The notes below the pieces were generated by a model, which ran no database searches, was not told where the DNA came from, and saw only the letters and a list, made by a program, of their open reading frames with translations. The position numbers and the translations under genes were made by a program. DNA of 64,000 nucleotides from Arsenophonus nasoniae DSM 15247 (GTDB lineage: Bacteria > Pseudomonadota > Gammaproteobacteria > Enterobacterales > Enterobacteriaceae), in assembly GCF_000429565.1 (NCBI RefSeq), contig NZ_AUCC01000007.1, forward strand, positions 18,111-82,110. Reading direction: 5' to 3'. Positions 1-12,968 of the stretch are shown here, one piece after another (the first letter of the stretch is position 1; every line of letters starts with the position of its first letter).

Positions 1-682
<682 letters not shown>

Positions 683-700
683 ACCCCACCCCCAGACATA

Positions 701-719
701 AAAAAAGGGCTAAAAGCCC
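701..719 (-). terminator. Terminator between tRNA-fMet and rimP (distal)
   Basis: GGGCT/AGCCC hairpin with a 3-base loop, followed on the minus strand by a run of six or more T. It is the second of two tandem terminators before rimP, so it likely acts as a partial terminator (inference). Confidence 0.75.
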
Positions 720-740
720 AGTAATTCTGTTTTAAATAAC

Positions 741-761
741 AAAAAACCCCGAAAACCGGGG
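741..761 (-). terminator. Terminator after tRNA-fMet (proximal)
   Basis: Five-base-pair GC stem (CCCCG with CGGGG) with an A-rich loop, followed by TTTTTT on the minus strand. It lies about 110 bases downstream of the initiator tRNA gene. The tandem arrangement with the 701-719 hairpin resembles the metY-rimP region of E. coli. Confidence 0.75.
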
Positions 762-872
762 CTTTATGCAACTGGACCCTATACACTGCCAGTAGGTTTA
801 ACCCCTGACTCAGCACTCTTCCAAACGAAAATAATCCAATAAAACGCCTGAGATAGATCGCATGCTAAGACG

Positions 873-949
<77 letters not shown>

Positions 950-1009
950 TTCGAAAAACTTTGCAAATTTTACGCTGATAATATGCGAAACGCAAGTTAT
1001 CTTTTAAAA

Positions 1010-1099
1010 TGGTGCCGAGGACGGGACTTGAACCCGTACGCCCGTTTTGTAGGCACTACCACCTCAAGGTAGCGTGTATACCAATTTCACCACCTCGGC
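1010..1099 (-). tRNA. leuU: tRNA-Leu (GAG)
   Basis: A 90-nt class II tRNA with a long variable arm and encoded CCA. The acceptor stem is GCCGAGG with CCTCGGC. The anticodon loop CTTGAGG gives GAG. Its place next to secG matches E. coli leuU. Confidence 0.95.
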
Positions 1100-1155
1100 A
1101 CACCAGTAAGACAATTTTTTCACAAAACCGCCTCACTAAACGAACTGTTGTTTAA

Positions 1156-1494
1156 TTAATGAGGGATATCACTTGTTGGTACTGCAGGGGCTGTAGGCAC
1201 TCCAGCTGGTTTTTCAACTTTAACCGGTTCACCAATGTTTTCCCATTTGCTCCCAGTCACACTTTTATTGGAGGTCAAATTCCCTAAAATTAAACTGATA
1301 ATAAAGAACAATGTTGCAAAGATAGCCGTCATCCGCGTCATAAAATTACCTGATCCTGATGAACCAAATAATGTTGCAGAAGCGCCTGCACCGAATGAAG
1401 CCCCCATATCAGCACCTTTCCCTTGTTGCAACATGACCATACCAATCAGCGCAATTGAGACTAATAAAAAGATAACCAAAAGGGTTATGTACAT
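1156..1494 (-). CDS. secG: Protein-export membrane protein SecG
   Basis: Small inner-membrane subunit of the SecYEG translocon. The 112 residues show the two expected transmembrane segments: about 3-22 (LLVIFLLVSIALIGMVML) and about 53-72 (MTRMTAIFATLFFIISLIL). Between them is the conserved cytoplasmic loop with the GKGADMGASFGAG motif. The C-terminal tail is Pro/Val-rich, as usual. The glmM-secG-leuU order is that of E. coli. Confidence 0.95.
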   Translation of the reverse strand: MYITLLVIFLLVSIALIGMVMLQQGKGADMGASFGAGASATLFGSSGSGNFMTRMTAIFATLFFIISLILGNLTSNKSVTGSKWENIGEPVKVEKPAGVPTAPAVPTSDIPH

Positions 1495-1735
1495 AGCTAA
1501 CTACCTATTTGACAATAAAGTTTGGAAAAACCTATCTACTGCAGTTTGCTCCTTACGTCGTTACTTTAAGGAGCGGTTTTGAATACTAACTAAAGCTTAG
1601 CTGACAAGCAAGATTATTTTTATCTCATTGTCCTGTTTGTAGAAAAAAACAACAAAAATCGTTACCTGAAGACAACTGGTGAAAAATAACACAATACTTA
1701 TACAACCATATGATTTTTTCTAAAAATATTATGAT

Positions 1736-3073
1736 CTATTTTGCTTGCTTGACCACTTCAGCAATTCGATTAGCCATTGCAGTCACCTGTTTTTCATTCT
1801 CCCCTTCCACCATAATACGAATTAAAGGCTCGGTACCTGATTTACGCAATAGAACCCGCCCTCTACCTGCTAGGTCATTTTCCACTTGATTTACCACATT
1901 TAAAACATCTTCTGTAACCAATGGATTATGGGTACCGGAAAAACGCACATTTACCAATACCTGAGGCATCAATTTTACCTCTCGGCAAAGATCATAAAGG
2001 CTCGTCTTATTACGTATCATCGCACTTAGAACTTGTAAACCAGCGATGATACCATCACCTGTAGTTGTTTTATCTAACAAAATAATGTGGCCTGAATTTT
2101 CAGCACCAAGTCGCCATCCTTGTTCTTGTAATTTTTCCAGAACATAGCGATCGCCGACTTTTGCCCGGATAAAAGGTATATCCAACTGTTGCAAGGCTAA
2201 TTCTAATCCCATATTACTCATTAAAGTGCCAACAACACCACCATGCAATTGACCTTGTCGAAGTGCATCCCGAGCAATAATATAAATAATTTGATCGCCA
2301 TCTATCCTATTGCCCCGATGATCAACCATTATTAGCCGATCACCATCACCATCAAACGCAAGGCCAATATCTGCTTTTTCTGCTACAACATGTTTTTGCA
2401 GCAGCGCAACGTCAGTCGCCCCACAGTCCTGATTAATATTCAAACCGTTTGGTTCACAGCCAATTGTGACGACTTCAGCACCAAGCTCAGTTAAAACATT
2501 CGGTGCTATGTGATATGTTGCACCATTAGCACAATCTAAAACTATTTTTAATCCACTTAGACTTTGGTCACTGGGGAACGTCCCTTTGCAATACTCTATA
2601 TAACGCCCGGCTGCATCAACAATACGACTCGCTCGTCCTAATTCGGCAGATTCTACACAAGTAAGCGGTTTCTCCATCTCAGCTTCTATTGCTTCTTCTA
2701 CGTCATCAGGTAACTTAGTTCCATCAATCGAAAAGAATTTAATACCATTATCATAATAGGGGTTATGAGAAGCAGAAATGACTATACCCGCCTCAGCACG
2801 GTATGTGCGTGTTAAATAAGCAATTGCTGGCGTGGGCATAGGACCTGTAAATGCAGCAGATAATCCAGCTGCTGCAAGACCCGCTTCTAAAGATGACTCC
2901 AACATATAACCTGAAATGCGTGTATCTTTACCTATGATTATTTTACGAGAACCATGCCGCGCTAAAACTTTACCCGCTGCCCAACCCAATTTCAAAACAA
3001 AATCAGGGGTAATTGGGTTTTCTCCTACTTTGCCACGAATACCATCGGTGCCAAAATATTTGCGCTTACTCAT
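1736..3073 (-). CDS. glmM: Phosphoglucosamine mutase GlmM
   Basis: Converts glucosamine-6-phosphate to glucosamine-1-phosphate on the way to UDP-GlcNAc for peptidoglycan and LPS. It has the family start [10 protein letters not shown], the catalytic phosphoserine loop ISASHNP (Ser102), the metal-binding DGDGDR motif and the C-terminal phosphate-binding [11 protein letters not shown] chose the ATG at 3073, giving 445 residues as in E. coli; an in-frame ATG two codons upstream is possible. The start overlaps the end of folP by 8 bases, so the two are translationally linked. Confidence 0.96.
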   Translation of the reverse strand: MSKRKYFGTDGIRGKVGENPITPDFVLKLGWAAGKVLARHGSRKIIIGKDTRISGYMLESSLEAGLAAAGLSAAFTGPMPTPAIAYLTRTYRAEAGIVISASHNPYYDNGIKFFSIDGTKLPDDVEEAIEAEMEKPLTCVESAELGRASRIVDAAGRYIEYCKGTFPSDQSLSGLKIVLDCANGATYHIAPNVLTELGAEVVTIGCEPNGLNINQDCGATDVALLQKHVVAEKADIGLAFDGDGDRLIMVDHRGNRIDGDQIIYIIARDALRQGQLHGGVVGTLMSNMGLELALQQLDIPFIRAKVGDRYVLEKLQEQGWRLGAENSGHIILLDKTTTGDGIIAGLQVLSAMIRNKTSLYDLCREVKLMPQVLVNVRFSGTHNPLVTEDVLNVVNQVENDLAGRGRVLLRKSGTEPLIRIMVEGENEKQVTAMANRIAEVVKQAK

Positions 3074-3914
3074 AATCATCTGTTTCCTTTACTGAAAGGG
3101 TTGCTTGAACAATCTTCATAGCCTGTACAGTTTCTTTCACATCATGCGCACGAATAATCTGTGCTCCCTGCATAGCTGCGATAACAGCGCATGCGATACC
3201 GCCAATAAGCCGTTCCTCTAGTGGTACATCTAATAATTCACCGATCATAGTTTTACGCGACATACCAACTAGTAGCGGCACTCCTAGAGCATGAAATTCA
3301 TTCAATTTTGCTAATAATTGATAATTATGCGCCAAATTTTTACCAAAACCGAAACCTGGATCAATAATCAAACGACTTTTCGCAATGCCCGCCGCTTCAC
3401 AGCGGTCAATTTCATCGGATAAATACTGTTTTACTTCTGCAACCACATTTTTATAATCAGGTGTTTGTTGCATTGTCTTAGGTTGACCTAACATATGCAT
3501 AATACAGATAGGTAACCCTGTTTCAGCTGCGGCTTCTAATGCACCCGGCTCATGTAACGACCGAACATCATTAATAATATGCGCACCTGCTCTGGCTGCC
3601 TCTGCCATGACAACAGCTTTAGATGTATCAACAGAAACCCAAACATCAAAACGTTCAGTTACGGCTTCAATTATTGGGATAACCCGGTCAAGTTCTTGCT
3701 GTAAACTAACTTCACTAGCACCCGGACGGGTCGATTCACCACCAATATCGATAATTGTCGCGCCATGGTCAACCATACTAGCTGCATGCTTGAGCGCATA
3801 GTCGTAACGATTGTATATACCACCATCAGAAAAAGAGTCTGGAGTAACATTTAATATTCCCATGACAATAGGACGATTAAGATCAAGCTCTATTTTTCGG
3901 GCAGTAATTTTCAT
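3066..3914 (-). CDS. folP: Dihydropteroate synthase FolP
   Basis: Condenses p-aminobenzoate with dihydropterin pyrophosphate in folate synthesis; target of sulfonamides. Both signature regions are present: [15 protein letters not shown] near the N-terminus and [16 protein letters not shown] around residue 57. DPGFGFGKN and GMSRK also match. The ATG at 3914, with AAGG five bases upstream, fits the family length better than an in-frame TTG at 3929. It sits between ftsH (terminator in between) and glmM. Confidence 0.95.
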   Translation of the reverse strand: MKITARKIELDLNRPIVMGILNVTPDSFSDGGIYNRYDYALKHAASMVDHGATIIDIGGESTRPGASEVSLQQELDRVIPIIEAVTERFDVWVSVDTSKAVVMAEAARAGAHIINDVRSLHEPGALEAAAETGLPICIMHMLGQPKTMQQTPDYKNVVAEVKQYLSDEIDRCEAAGIAKSRLIIDPGFGFGKNLAHNYQLLAKLNEFHALGVPLLVGMSRKTMIGELLDVPLEERLIGGIACAVIAAMQGAQIIRAHDVKETVQAMKIVQATLSVKETDDYE

Positions 3915-3936
3915 AATCACCTTACTCAACCAAACA

Positions 3937-3960
3937 AAACCCCAGGCTATCCTGGGGTTT
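3937..3960 (-). terminator. Terminator between ftsH and folP
   Basis: Perfect 10-bp inverted repeat (AAACCCCAGG with CCTGGGGTTT) and a 4-base loop, followed by TTTTGTTT on the minus strand. It would end the rlmE-ftsH transcript. Confidence 0.7.
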
Positions 3961-3998
3961 CAATTATTTATTCATTTCACATAGAGAAACAATGTGCA

Positions 3999-5954
3999 TT
4001 AACGATTCTCTGTGTTACTACCATTATCATTTCCATCCACACTATCTTCACCCTGAGAGGCAGAAATATTCTTTTCTGACTCTCCTTGTGATGAGGATGT
4101 TGCAGTAGAATTACTACTATCATTATCATCCCAGCCAGCTGGTTTTCTGACTGGACGGCGGTTCATTAAATCATCAATTTGAGGTGCATCAATGGTTTCA
4201 TATTTCATTAATGCATCCTTCATCGCATGCAGAATATCCATATGATCATTCAAAATCTGACGAGCTCGTTTATAATTACGATCAATAATTACCTTGATCT
4301 CTTCATCAATTGCTCGCGCAGTTTCGTCTGACATATGATTAGCTTTAGCAACCGAACGGCCTAGGAAAACCTCACCTTCTTCCTCGGCATAGAGCAATGG
4401 TCCTAATTTCTCAGAAAAACCCCATTGCGTTACCATGTTACGAGCAAGATTAGTTGCTACTTTAATATCGTTTGACGCGCCAGTAGATACCTTTTCTGAA
4501 CCGTAAATAATTTCTTCCGCTAACCTACCACCATAAAGGGTAGAAATTTGACTTTCTAGCTTTTGCCGACTCGCACTAATTTGATCACCTTCTGGCAAGA
4601 AGAATGTAACACCTAACGCACGACCACGCGGGATAATTGTCACTTTGTGAACAGGATCATGCTCTGGAACAATACGTCCTATAATTGCATGACCGGCCTC
4701 ATGATAAGCAGTAGATTCTTTTTGTTCTTCTGTCATGACCATAGAGCGACGTTCAGCACCCATCATGATCTTGTCTTTTGCCTTTTCGAATTCCACCATA
4801 GTGACAACACGCTTATTTCCGCGCGCCGCAAAAAGGGCGGCTTCATTAACTAAATTAGCTAAATCAGCACCAGAAAAACCAGGTGTACCTCGTGCCAATA
4901 CTGAAGCATCAACACTAGGATCTAACGGTACACGGCGCATATGAACTTTCAAAATCTGTTCACGACCACGTACATCAGGTAGACCGACAACAACTTGCCG
5001 ATCAAAACGTCCAGGACGCAATAATGCCGGATCTAACACATCGGGACGGTTGGTAGCAGCAATAACGATAATACCTTCATTACCTTCAAATCCATCCATC
5101 TCTACCAGCATTTGGTTAAGAGTCTGTTCACGTTCATCGTGTCCTCCACCCAAACCTGCACCACGTTGACGACCAACAGCATCTATTTCGTCAATAAAGA
5201 TGATACAAGGCGCTGCTTTCTTGGCTTGCTCAAACATATCACGAACGCGAGAAGCACCAACACCAACGAACATTTCGACGAAATCTGAACCGGAGATAGT
5301 AAAAAAGGGTACCTTTGCTTCGCCAGCAATCGCTTTTGCCAATAAGGTTTTACCTGTTCCCGGTGGTCCTACCATCAAAATACCCTTAGGAATTTTACCA
5401 CCTAATTTTTGAAAACGTCCAGGTTCACGCAGATATTCAACTAACTCACCCACTTCTTCTTTTGCTTCATCACAACCGGCAACATCAGCAAAAGTGGTTT
5501 TAATTTGATCTTCTGTCAGCATGCGAGCCTTACTCTTACCAAAGGACATAGCACCTTTGCCACCTCCTCCCTGCATCTGACGCATAAAAAAGATCCAAAC
5601 CCCAATCAGTAATAACATTGGGAACCAAGAAATGAAAATAGTTGCTAAGAAACTTTGCTCTTGAGGTGGTTCACCAATGACGGTGACATGCCTTTCAAGC
5701 AAAGTATCCAACAATCTTGGATCTTCTCTTACTGGAATATAAGTCGTATAACGACTGTTATCCGTTTTCTTAACACTAATTTCACGATCAGAAATCCGCA
5801 CTTCACGTATCTGATCCTGAGTTAACTCATTCATAAAGGTAGAATAATCCACCCTGCGACTATTTGAATCGCTAGGACCAAAACTCTGGAATAGAGACAT
5901 CAGGACTACCGCAATGACTACCCAGAGAATCAGGTTTTTCGCCATGTCACTCAA
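3999..5954 (-). CDS. ftsH: ATP-dependent zinc metalloprotease FtsH
   Basis: Inner-membrane AAA+ protease that degrades unassembled membrane proteins, sigma-32 and LpxC. It has an N-terminal transmembrane helix (about 8-23), a periplasmic domain, a second helix (about 100-120), Walker A GPPGTGKT near residue 195, Walker B FIDEID, the AAA second region of homology and the zinc motif HEAGH near residue 418. The coordinate given uses a TTG start with AAGAGG eight bases upstream; an ATG three codons later (5945) would give MAKNL as in E. coli, and either is possible. The tail is Ser/Asn-rich and unlike E. coli. Its modulators HflK and HflC are encoded at 37466-39687. Confidence 0.96.
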   Translation of the reverse strand: MSDMAKNLILWVVIAVVLMSLFQSFGPSDSNSRRVDYSTFMNELTQDQIREVRISDREISVKKTDNSRYTTYIPVREDPRLLDTLLERHVTVIGEPPQEQSFLATIFISWFPMLLLIGVWIFFMRQMQGGGGKGAMSFGKSKARMLTEDQIKTTFADVAGCDEAKEEVGELVEYLREPGRFQKLGGKIPKGILMVGPPGTGKTLLAKAIAGEAKVPFFTISGSDFVEMFVGVGASRVRDMFEQAKKAAPCIIFIDEIDAVGRQRGAGLGGGHDEREQTLNQMLVEMDGFEGNEGIIVIAATNRPDVLDPALLRPGRFDRQVVVGLPDVRGREQILKVHMRRVPLDPSVDASVLARGTPGFSGADLANLVNEAALFAARGNKRVVTMVEFEKAKDKIMMGAERRSMVMTEEQKESTAYHEAGHAIIGRIVPEHDPVHKVTIIPRGRALGVTFFLPEGDQISASRQKLESQISTLYGGRLAEEIIYGSEKVSTGASNDIKVATNLARNMVTQWGFSEKLGPLLYAEEEGEVFLGRSVAKANHMSDETARAIDEEIKVIIDRNYKRARQILNDHMDILHAMKDALMKYETIDAPQIDDLMNRRPVRKPAGWDDNDSSNSTATSSSQGESEKNISASQGEDSVDGNDNGSNTENR

Positions 5955-6004
5955 GGGATGAACCTCTTCATTACAACTATGTTAAATAAATAACGTACAG
6001 GGTA

Positions 6005-6634
6005 CTATATTTTTCGTCCTGTCGCTACAATGTACACTTCACGTGAACGTGACCGCGAAGCATCTGGTTTACGAATTTTAACTTTCAAAAATAGAGAGCG
6101 AATTTCCCTCAGATATTCATCAAAGCCTTCTCCCTGAAATACTTTAACAATAAAACTTCCGCCGGTAGCCAGTACATCACGACACATATCCAATGCTAGC
6201 TCAACCAGATACATGGAGCGGGGAATATCGACTGCAGGTGTCCCACTCATATTGGGCGCCATATCCGACATAACAACCTGGACTTTTTTATCACCAACGC
6301 GTTCAAGCAATGCCTTTAATATCTGCTCATCTCGAAAATCTCCTTGCAAGAAATCAACACCAACGATGGGATCCATTAGTAATAAATCACATGCAATAAG
6401 CCGCCCCGTCAGGCCAACTTTACTTACTGCATATTGAGACCAACCTCCAGGCGCTGCACCTAAATCAACAACGGTCATACCAGGTTTAAATATTTTATCA
6501 CTCTGCTGGATCTCATCCAATTTAAACCATGCACGTGAGCGAAACCCTTTTTTTTGTGCTTGAAGAACGTATTTATCGCTAAAATGTTCCTGCAGCCAAC
6601 GACTAGAGCTTGCTGAACGCTTTTTATTAGCCAT
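6005..6634 (-). CDS. rlmE: 23S rRNA Um2552 2'-O-ribose methyltransferase RlmE
   Basis: SAM-dependent methyltransferase that modifies U2552 in the A-loop of 23S rRNA (FtsJ/RrmJ family). The 209 residues match the family in length. Motif I is [14 protein letters not shown]. The catalytic K-D-K-E elements appear in the [24 protein letters not shown] and SREVYIVA segments. It lies upstream of ftsH in the usual operon and is divergent from yhbY. Confidence 0.95.
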   Translation of the reverse strand: MANKKRSASSSRWLQEHFSDKYVLQAQKKGFRSRAWFKLDEIQQSDKIFKPGMTVVDLGAAPGGWSQYAVSKVGLTGRLIACDLLLMDPIVGVDFLQGDFRDEQILKALLERVGDKKVQVVMSDMAPNMSGTPAVDIPRSMYLVELALDMCRDVLATGGSFIVKVFQGEGFDEYLREIRSLFLKVKIRKPDASRSRSREVYIVATGRKI

Positions 6635-6768
6635 TGTTTTTCCAACTATACTTATAAAATAACATCTATCTTTGCCATTTTCGATATACCAAAATTATAG
6701 AATTTATGGTGATAACTAAAAGATGGCGGTAGAATGTACCGTTTTCAATCCCACTAAAGCAAAAAACA

Positions 6769-7062
6769 ATGACTCTTAATAAAAAGCAAATACAATATCT
6801 AAAAAGCCTTGCTCATCATCTAAACCCTGTTGTAATGATAGGTAACAATGGTTTAACTGAAGGTGTTTTAGCTGAAATCGAACAATCCCTGTCATATCAT
6901 GAACTTATCAAAATCAAAATAGCGAGTGAAGATCGAGATACCAAAAATTTGATAGCAAACGCTATTGTTAGAGAAACCGATGCTACCAATGTGCAAATTA
7001 TTGGTAAAATCTTGATACTCTATCGTCCTTCTGATACACACAAGATCATTTTACCTAAATAA
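6769..7062 (+). CDS. yhbY: CRM-domain RNA-binding protein YhbY
   Basis: A 97-residue single-CRM-domain protein associated with 50S ribosome assembly. The diagnostic GxxG loop is visible as GNNGLTEGVLAEIE, and the C-terminus (IGKILILYRPS) matches the family. It is divergent from rlmE, as in E. coli, and the shared promoter region is only 134 bases. No convincing Shine-Dalgarno precedes the ATG. Confidence 0.93.
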   Translation: MTLNKKQIQYLKSLAHHLNPVVMIGNNGLTEGVLAEIEQSLSYHELIKIKIASEDRDTKNLIANAIVRETDATNVQIIGKILILYRPSDTHKIILPK

Positions 7063-7103
7063 GTCTTTTACATTTATACAAAAATGCCATCTCATTTCAG
7101 GAT

Positions 7104-7131
7104 AAAAAAGGCCATATTGGCCTCTTTTACT
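7104..7131. terminator. Shared terminator between yhbY and greA
   Basis: AAAAAGGCCA/TTGGCCT-type hairpin flanked by A-rich and T-rich tracts on both sides. It sits between convergent genes and could stop transcription from either side. Confidence 0.65.
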
Positions 7132-7181
7132 TTTATTTTAAAATTAACTCAAGAATATAACGCTTTAAGATAAAAGGAAAA

Positions 7182-7658
7182 TCAAATATATTCCACTTTC
7201 AAAATTTCATATTCAACTTCACCGCCAGGGGTAGTGATGACTGCCACATCATCCATAGTCTTACCGATCAACCCTCGAGCTATTGGTGAATTAACAGAAA
7301 TGAGATTTTCTTTGATATCAGCTTCATCATCACCCACAATACGATAAATCTGATCTTCATTTGTCGTTACATTGAATACCGTGACTGTCGCACCAAATAT
7401 TACACGACCTTCATTTTTCATTTTTGTTACATCAATAACTTGCGCATGAGACAATTTAGCCTCAATTTCTTGGATACGCCCTTCGCAAAACCCTTGCTGC
7501 TCACGCGCTGCATGATATTCTGCATTTTCTTTCAAATCACCATGTTCACGAGCTTCTGCAATAGCAGCAATAATTTCAGGACGGCGGATATTCTTTAAAA
7601 ATTCTAACTCTTTACGCAACTTTTCTGCGCCACGTACCGTCATTGGAATCTGTTTCAT
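7182..7658 (-). CDS. greA: Transcription elongation factor GreA
   Basis: Binds the RNA polymerase secondary channel and stimulates cleavage of backtracked transcripts. The ATG at 7658 ([10 protein letters not shown]) gives the family length of 158 residues; the open frame upstream has no conserved sequence. The N-terminal coiled coil with the acidic tip ([20 protein letters not shown]) and the C-terminal globular domain ([21 protein letters not shown]) are both intact. It is divergent from dacB. Confidence 0.95.
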   Translation of the reverse strand: MKQIPMTVRGAEKLRKELEFLKNIRRPEIIAAIAEAREHGDLKENAEYHAAREQQGFCEGRIQEIEAKLSHAQVIDVTKMKNEGRVIFGATVTVFNVTTNEDQIYRIVGDDEADIKENLISVNSPIARGLIGKTMDDVAVITTPGGEVEYEILKVEYI

Positions 7659-7922
7659 TAATAAATGCCTCTGATTCTTTCCTAAATAAAAAATTAAATA
7701 TCTTCCTGATTTTTCTATCATTAAAGCAAATTAGCACTTCTGACAAAACAACATTCTAGGCAAACAAAAAAGGGTTAAACCTTGTTAACTATTAATTTGC
7801 AACTTTATTATTCTATCATTTAATTAACCATTCTAACTCACACTTAATGCTAGGTCACCGTTTACTTTTTTCTGCATTACACTTTAGTATGTGTATTATG
7901 TCTACTTTTATATACCGCACTT

Positions 7923-9371
7923 ATGGCTTTTTTTAAAAAAATGGGAAGATCATATTGGTTATTTAACCTACTTTTCATATTCAATCAGGCGCTATCAGCA
8001 CCAATTGAAACTTACATTAATTATCTGCCTGCAGGCACAAATCTCGCTTTTATCGCGCAAAAGGTGGGGAGTGATACTCCATTGATTGATTACCATAGCC
8101 AACAAATGGCTTTGCCTGCAAGTACTCAAAAAATTATTACCGCATTAGCCGCATTGCTTCAGTTAGGAAGCGATTATCAATTTGTCACCCATTTTGAAAC
8201 TGAAGGAAAAATTATCGGTCATCGTTTAAAAGGTGATTTGGTTGTACGCTTCACGGGCGATCCAACCTTAACCCGCCAACAAATTCGCAGTATGGTAGCT
8301 GAATTAAAGCAGCTAGGCATTGAACAAGTTGATGGCGATTTAATTATTGATATATCAGTCTTCGCTGGCCAAGATAAGGCTCCTGGGTGGGTATGGAATG
8401 ATATGACACAATGTTTTAGTGCGCCACCAAGCGCCGCTATTATCGATAAAAACTGTTTCTCAGTCACTTTACAAAGTGGCCAGAAACCTGGCGATATTGC
8501 TTATGTCCATACTGCCCCTTTTTATCCTATTAATATGTTCAGCCAAGTTATTACGCTCGCAAAAGGTTCTACTGATGCACGTTATTGTACATTAGATGTT
8601 ATACCAGGAGAACTAAACCGTTATATACTAACTGGTTGCTTAATTCAACGCACTGAACCGTTACCATTAGCATTTGCCATTCAAAATGGCGCAAGCTATG
8701 CAGGAGCCATAATAAAAAATAGCCTGACAGATGCCAAGATAGCGATCACCGGGCATATTAAACGGCGCCACTTGCCTACCATGGCAGGAAATATTTTGGC
8801 CACAACAAAATCTAAGCCATTACATCATTTGCTAACAATAATGTTAAAAAAATCTGACAATATGATAGCTGATGCGATCTTTAGAACCATAGGCCGTGAA
8901 TATTATGGTGTCCCGGGCACCTGGTCTTCTGGCTCCGATGCTATCCGCCAGATTTTAAAACAAAAAGCCAATATTAACTTAGCTAATACAATTATGGTAG
9001 ATGGTTCAGGGCTATCTCGTCACAATTTAATTACACCAGCAGCTATGATGTCTATTTTGCAATATATTGCTAAACATGATGGTCAACTAAACTTTATTGC
9101 TATGTTACCCTTAGCTGGCCATGACGGCACGCTACGTTATCGTGGCGGCTTAGACAACGCCGGCGTTAATGGTAAGGTCTCAGCTAAAACCGGTGCTTTG
9201 CAAGGAGTATATAATCTCGTCGGCTTCATTACTACACAAAGTGGTCAACGTATCGCTTTCGTACAGTTTATTTCAGCTTATAGCTTACCACCTGCACAAT
9301 ATAATAGTCGCCGTATTCCACTTGTCCGTTTTGAGGGCCATCTCTACAAAGATCTTTATCGTAATAACTAA
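7923..9371 (+). CDS. dacB: D-alanyl-D-alanine carboxypeptidase/endopeptidase PBP4
   Basis: Periplasmic low-molecular-weight class C penicillin-binding protein that trims peptide stems and cuts cross-links. The signal peptide ends near ALSA (residue 25). The three active-site boxes are S67-T-Q-K70, S311-D-N and K422-T-G. The 482 residues fit the family, including the large insert between the first two boxes. It is convergent with obgE. Confidence 0.94.
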   Translation: MAFFKKMGRSYWLFNLLFIFNQALSAPIETYINYLPAGTNLAFIAQKVGSDTPLIDYHSQQMALPASTQKIITALAALLQLGSDYQFVTHFETEGKIIGHRLKGDLVVRFTGDPTLTRQQIRSMVAELKQLGIEQVDGDLIIDISVFAGQDKAPGWVWNDMTQCFSAPPSAAIIDKNCFSVTLQSGQKPGDIAYVHTAPFYPINMFSQVITLAKGSTDARYCTLDVIPGELNRYILTGCLIQRTEPLPLAFAIQNGASYAGAIIKNSLTDAKIAITGHIKRRHLPTMAGNILATTKSKPLHHLLTIMLKKSDNMIADAIFRTIGREYYGVPGTWSSGSDAIRQILKQKANINLANTIMVDGSGLSRHNLITPAAMMSILQYIAKHDGQLNFIAMLPLAGHDGTLRYRGGLDNAGVNGKVSAKTGALQGVYNLVGFITTQSGQRIAFVQFISAYSLPPAQYNSRRIPLVRFEGHLYKDLYRNN

Positions 9372-9381
9372 AAAAACAAAA

Positions 9382-9400
9382 GGGTATCTACTCGATACCC
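9382..9400. terminator. Shared terminator between dacB and obgE
   Basis: Seven-base-pair stem GGGTATC/GATACCC with a 5-base loop between convergent genes. It is followed by T-rich sequence on the minus strand (TTTTGTTTTTTT) and A/T-rich sequence on the plus strand. Confidence 0.65.
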
Positions 9401-9421
9401 GCTAAAAATAATTCGTATTAA

Positions 9422-10612
<1,191 letters not shown>

Positions 10613-10664
10613 TTATACGCTAGATGGTAGTTTTACCCAGAGATGGTATCACATAAGGTAATAT

Positions 10665-10695
10665 AAAAAGCCCTGCAAATTTGCAGGGCTTTTTT
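10665..10695 (-). terminator. Terminator after rpmA
   Basis: Long perfect hairpin (AAAAAGCCCTGCAAA with TTTGCAGGGCTTTTT) that continues into T residues on the minus strand. It lies 27 bases after the rpmA stop. Confidence 0.85.
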
Positions 10696-10721
10696 AAACT
10701 CTATTTAAAGATCAAAAAAAC

Positions 10722-10991
<270 letters not shown>

Positions 10992-10998
10992 CTAATTC

Positions 10999-11307
10999 TT
11001 AAGCAATACCAGTGATCTTAACATCAGTAAACCACTGACGGTGGCCCTGTTGTTTACGGCTATGTTTACGGCGACGAAATTTAACAATTTTAATTTTCTC
11101 ACCGCGACCATGCGCAATAACTTCAGCTTTAACTTTGATGCCTTCAACGACAGGAGCACCGATTTTAATATCATCACCGTCGGCGATCATCAATACTTGA
11201 TCGAACTCAACAGTTTCACCTGTCGCAATGTCTAGCTTTTCCAGGCGAACTGTTTGGCCTTCGCTGACTCGGTGTTGTTTACCACCACTTTGGAAAACCG
11301 CGTACAT
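10999..11307 (-). CDS. rplU: 50S ribosomal protein L21
   Basis: 23S rRNA-binding protein of the large subunit. The start [14 protein letters not shown] at 11307 gives 102 residues; the longer open frame upstream adds only non-conserved residues. The C-terminal signature KFRRRKH and [12 protein letters not shown] match the family. It is divergent from ispB. Confidence 0.96.
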   Translation of the reverse strand: MYAVFQSGGKQHRVSEGQTVRLEKLDIATGETVEFDQVLMIADGDDIKIGAPVVEGIKVKAEVIAHGRGEKIKIVKFRRRKHSRKQQGHRQWFTDVKITGIA

Positions 11308-11583
11308 ATAAACTCCGCTTAACACACTCCCTTAGCATATTTGATTTCAGAGTGCATTTTATAAATATTCACAATAGGGCGCGAATTCTACGCAAAAAAG
11401 CATCAGAAGACAAGCCTAGAATTCAATCTAATAATAAAAAATCTACTTTATAAAGTGTATTTATTCCGTAGCCGTTCATTTGTAATTAATTTTACAGTAC
11501 AATCTGTGACAGATTAACAGCACAAGACCACACGACTAAATATTATGTTTAGGTAAAATCAAATTGATAAAAGAATTTATAAA

Positions 11584-12555
11584 ATGAATTTAGAATCAAT
11601 TATCAATCTAACTGCAAAAGATATGGAAGCGGTTAATAAAGCAATCTTGAATCAATTGAATTCAGATGTCCACCTCATTAATCAACTAGGTCACTATATT
11701 ATTAGTGGTGGCGGAAAAAAAATTCGGCCCATGATTGCTATTCTGGTTGGAAGAGCACTAGGTTATGAAGGAAAAAAGCATATTAATGTAGCAGCATTGA
11801 TTGAATTTATTCATACCGCAACGTTACTACATGATGATGTTGTTGATGAGTCGACCCTGAGGCGCGGTAAAAAAACTGCAAATGCTGTTTTCGGTAATGC
11901 TGCCAGTGTATTAGTAGGAGACTTCATTTACACCCGCTCATTTCAAATGATGACAGAGCTTGATTCTATGCCTATTTTAAAACTGATGTCTGATGCAACA
12001 AATGTCATCGCAGAAGGTGAAGTTTCACAATTAATCAATTGTAATAATCCAGACATCACCGAAAGTACCTATATGCAAATAATATATAGTAAAACTGCAC
12101 GCCTATTTGAAGCAGCGACACATGCATCAGCGATCGTATCAGGCGCTAATGAAACCCAGCAGCAAGCCTTGCGAGATTATGGTCGTTATCTTGGTACTGC
12201 CTTCCAACTGATTGATGATCTTTTGGATTATGACGCGGATAGTACTACTATTGGCAAAAATATCGGCGATGATTTAGATGAGGGAAAGTTAACACTACCT
12301 CTACTTCATGCAATGAAAAAAGGCACCGCAGAAGAATCCGCACTTATTCGTAACTCAATAGAAAAAGGTAATGGGCGCCATTTACTTAGTGCTATATTAA
12401 TTACCATGAAACGCTGTGGCTCTCTTGAATATACCCGCGACCGAGCTAGAGAGGAAGCCGATAAAGCGATTAAAGCTCTCGATATCTTACCTGATACATC
12501 TTATAAAGATGCTCTGATCAGCTTGGCTTGCATTTCCGTTCAACGCCTCTCGTAA
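11584..12555 (+). CDS. ispB: Octaprenyl diphosphate synthase IspB
   Basis: Trans-prenyltransferase that makes the C40 side chain of ubiquinone and menaquinone. The first aspartate-rich motif LLHDDVVDES (near residue 84) and the second LIDDLLDYD (near 211) are both intact, with the conserved GGKKIRPM substrate-binding segment. Length 323 is as in E. coli. The divergent rplU and the downstream Nlp gene keep E. coli order, apart from the extra minus-strand regulator between ispB and nlp. Confidence 0.95.
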   Translation: MNLESIINLTAKDMEAVNKAILNQLNSDVHLINQLGHYIISGGGKKIRPMIAILVGRALGYEGKKHINVAALIEFIHTATLLHDDVVDESTLRRGKKTANAVFGNAASVLVGDFIYTRSFQMMTELDSMPILKLMSDATNVIAEGEVSQLINCNNPDITESTYMQIIYSKTARLFEAATHASAIVSGANETQQQALRDYGRYLGTAFQLIDDLLDYDADSTTIGKNIGDDLDEGKLTLPLLHAMKKGTAEESALIRNSIEKGNGRHLLSAILITMKRCGSLEYTRDRAREEADKAIKALDILPDTSYKDALISLACISVQRLS

Positions 12556-12575
12556 TAAAACTTCTCTGGAACAGC

Positions 12576-12968
12576 TCATCCTGTTCCAGAGTGATCTTCT
12601 TCCACTAATATCACTTCACAACAATTGATATAACCAATTAACTTTTCCAATCCTTCCCGTAAAATAAATTTAATAATTTTTTCACGCTCTTTTTTTGTTA
12701 ATTGTTTATAAGCTTCAACCCAAATTAAAAAAGCATCTTGTCGTTTCCCTTTGCCTCGATAATCAATAGAGTTATCATTTAGTGATAATACATTAAATAC
12801 ATCTTCAGGCAGACTACTAACATGATATTCAACAGCTTTGCCTTGGACTCCACGTTTTCGACGTTGCTCCCAACCTTCCCTGCGAGCCATTAGGTTGATA
12901 CCTTGTGGTGATGAAGGCAAACCAACCAATCCAGCGAGTTCTTTCGCGGTATACCATTCTTTTTTCAT
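12576..12968 (-). CDS. Mu-type HTH protein, Mu c-repressor-like
   Basis: 130-residue DNA-binding protein, function not established. The N-terminal half (residues about 5-60: WYTAKELAGLVGLP, INLMARREGWEQRRKRGV, GKAVEYHVSSLP) follows the winged HTH pattern of Mu repressor and Mu transposase N-termini as I know them. The second half (LTKKEREKIIKFILREGLEKLI) resembles the helical middle part of Mu c. Much of the C-terminal part of a full c repressor (about 196 residues) is absent. It faces away from nlp, a Ner homologue, across a 570-bp spacer. It could be a domesticated phage regulator; no other phage gene is next to it. Confidence 0.7.
   Translation of the reverse strand: MKKEWYTAKELAGLVGLPSSPQGINLMARREGWEQRRKRGVQGKAVEYHVSSLPEDVFNVLSLNDNSIDYRGKGKRQDAFLIWVEAYKQLTKKEREKIIKFILREGLEKLIGYINCCEVILVEEDHSGTG

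Noticed and set aside
3999..5954. Divergent Ser/Asn-rich FtsH tail as a possible frameshift
   Set aside because: FtsH C-terminal tails vary freely between genera; catalytic domains are intact and the length is normal.
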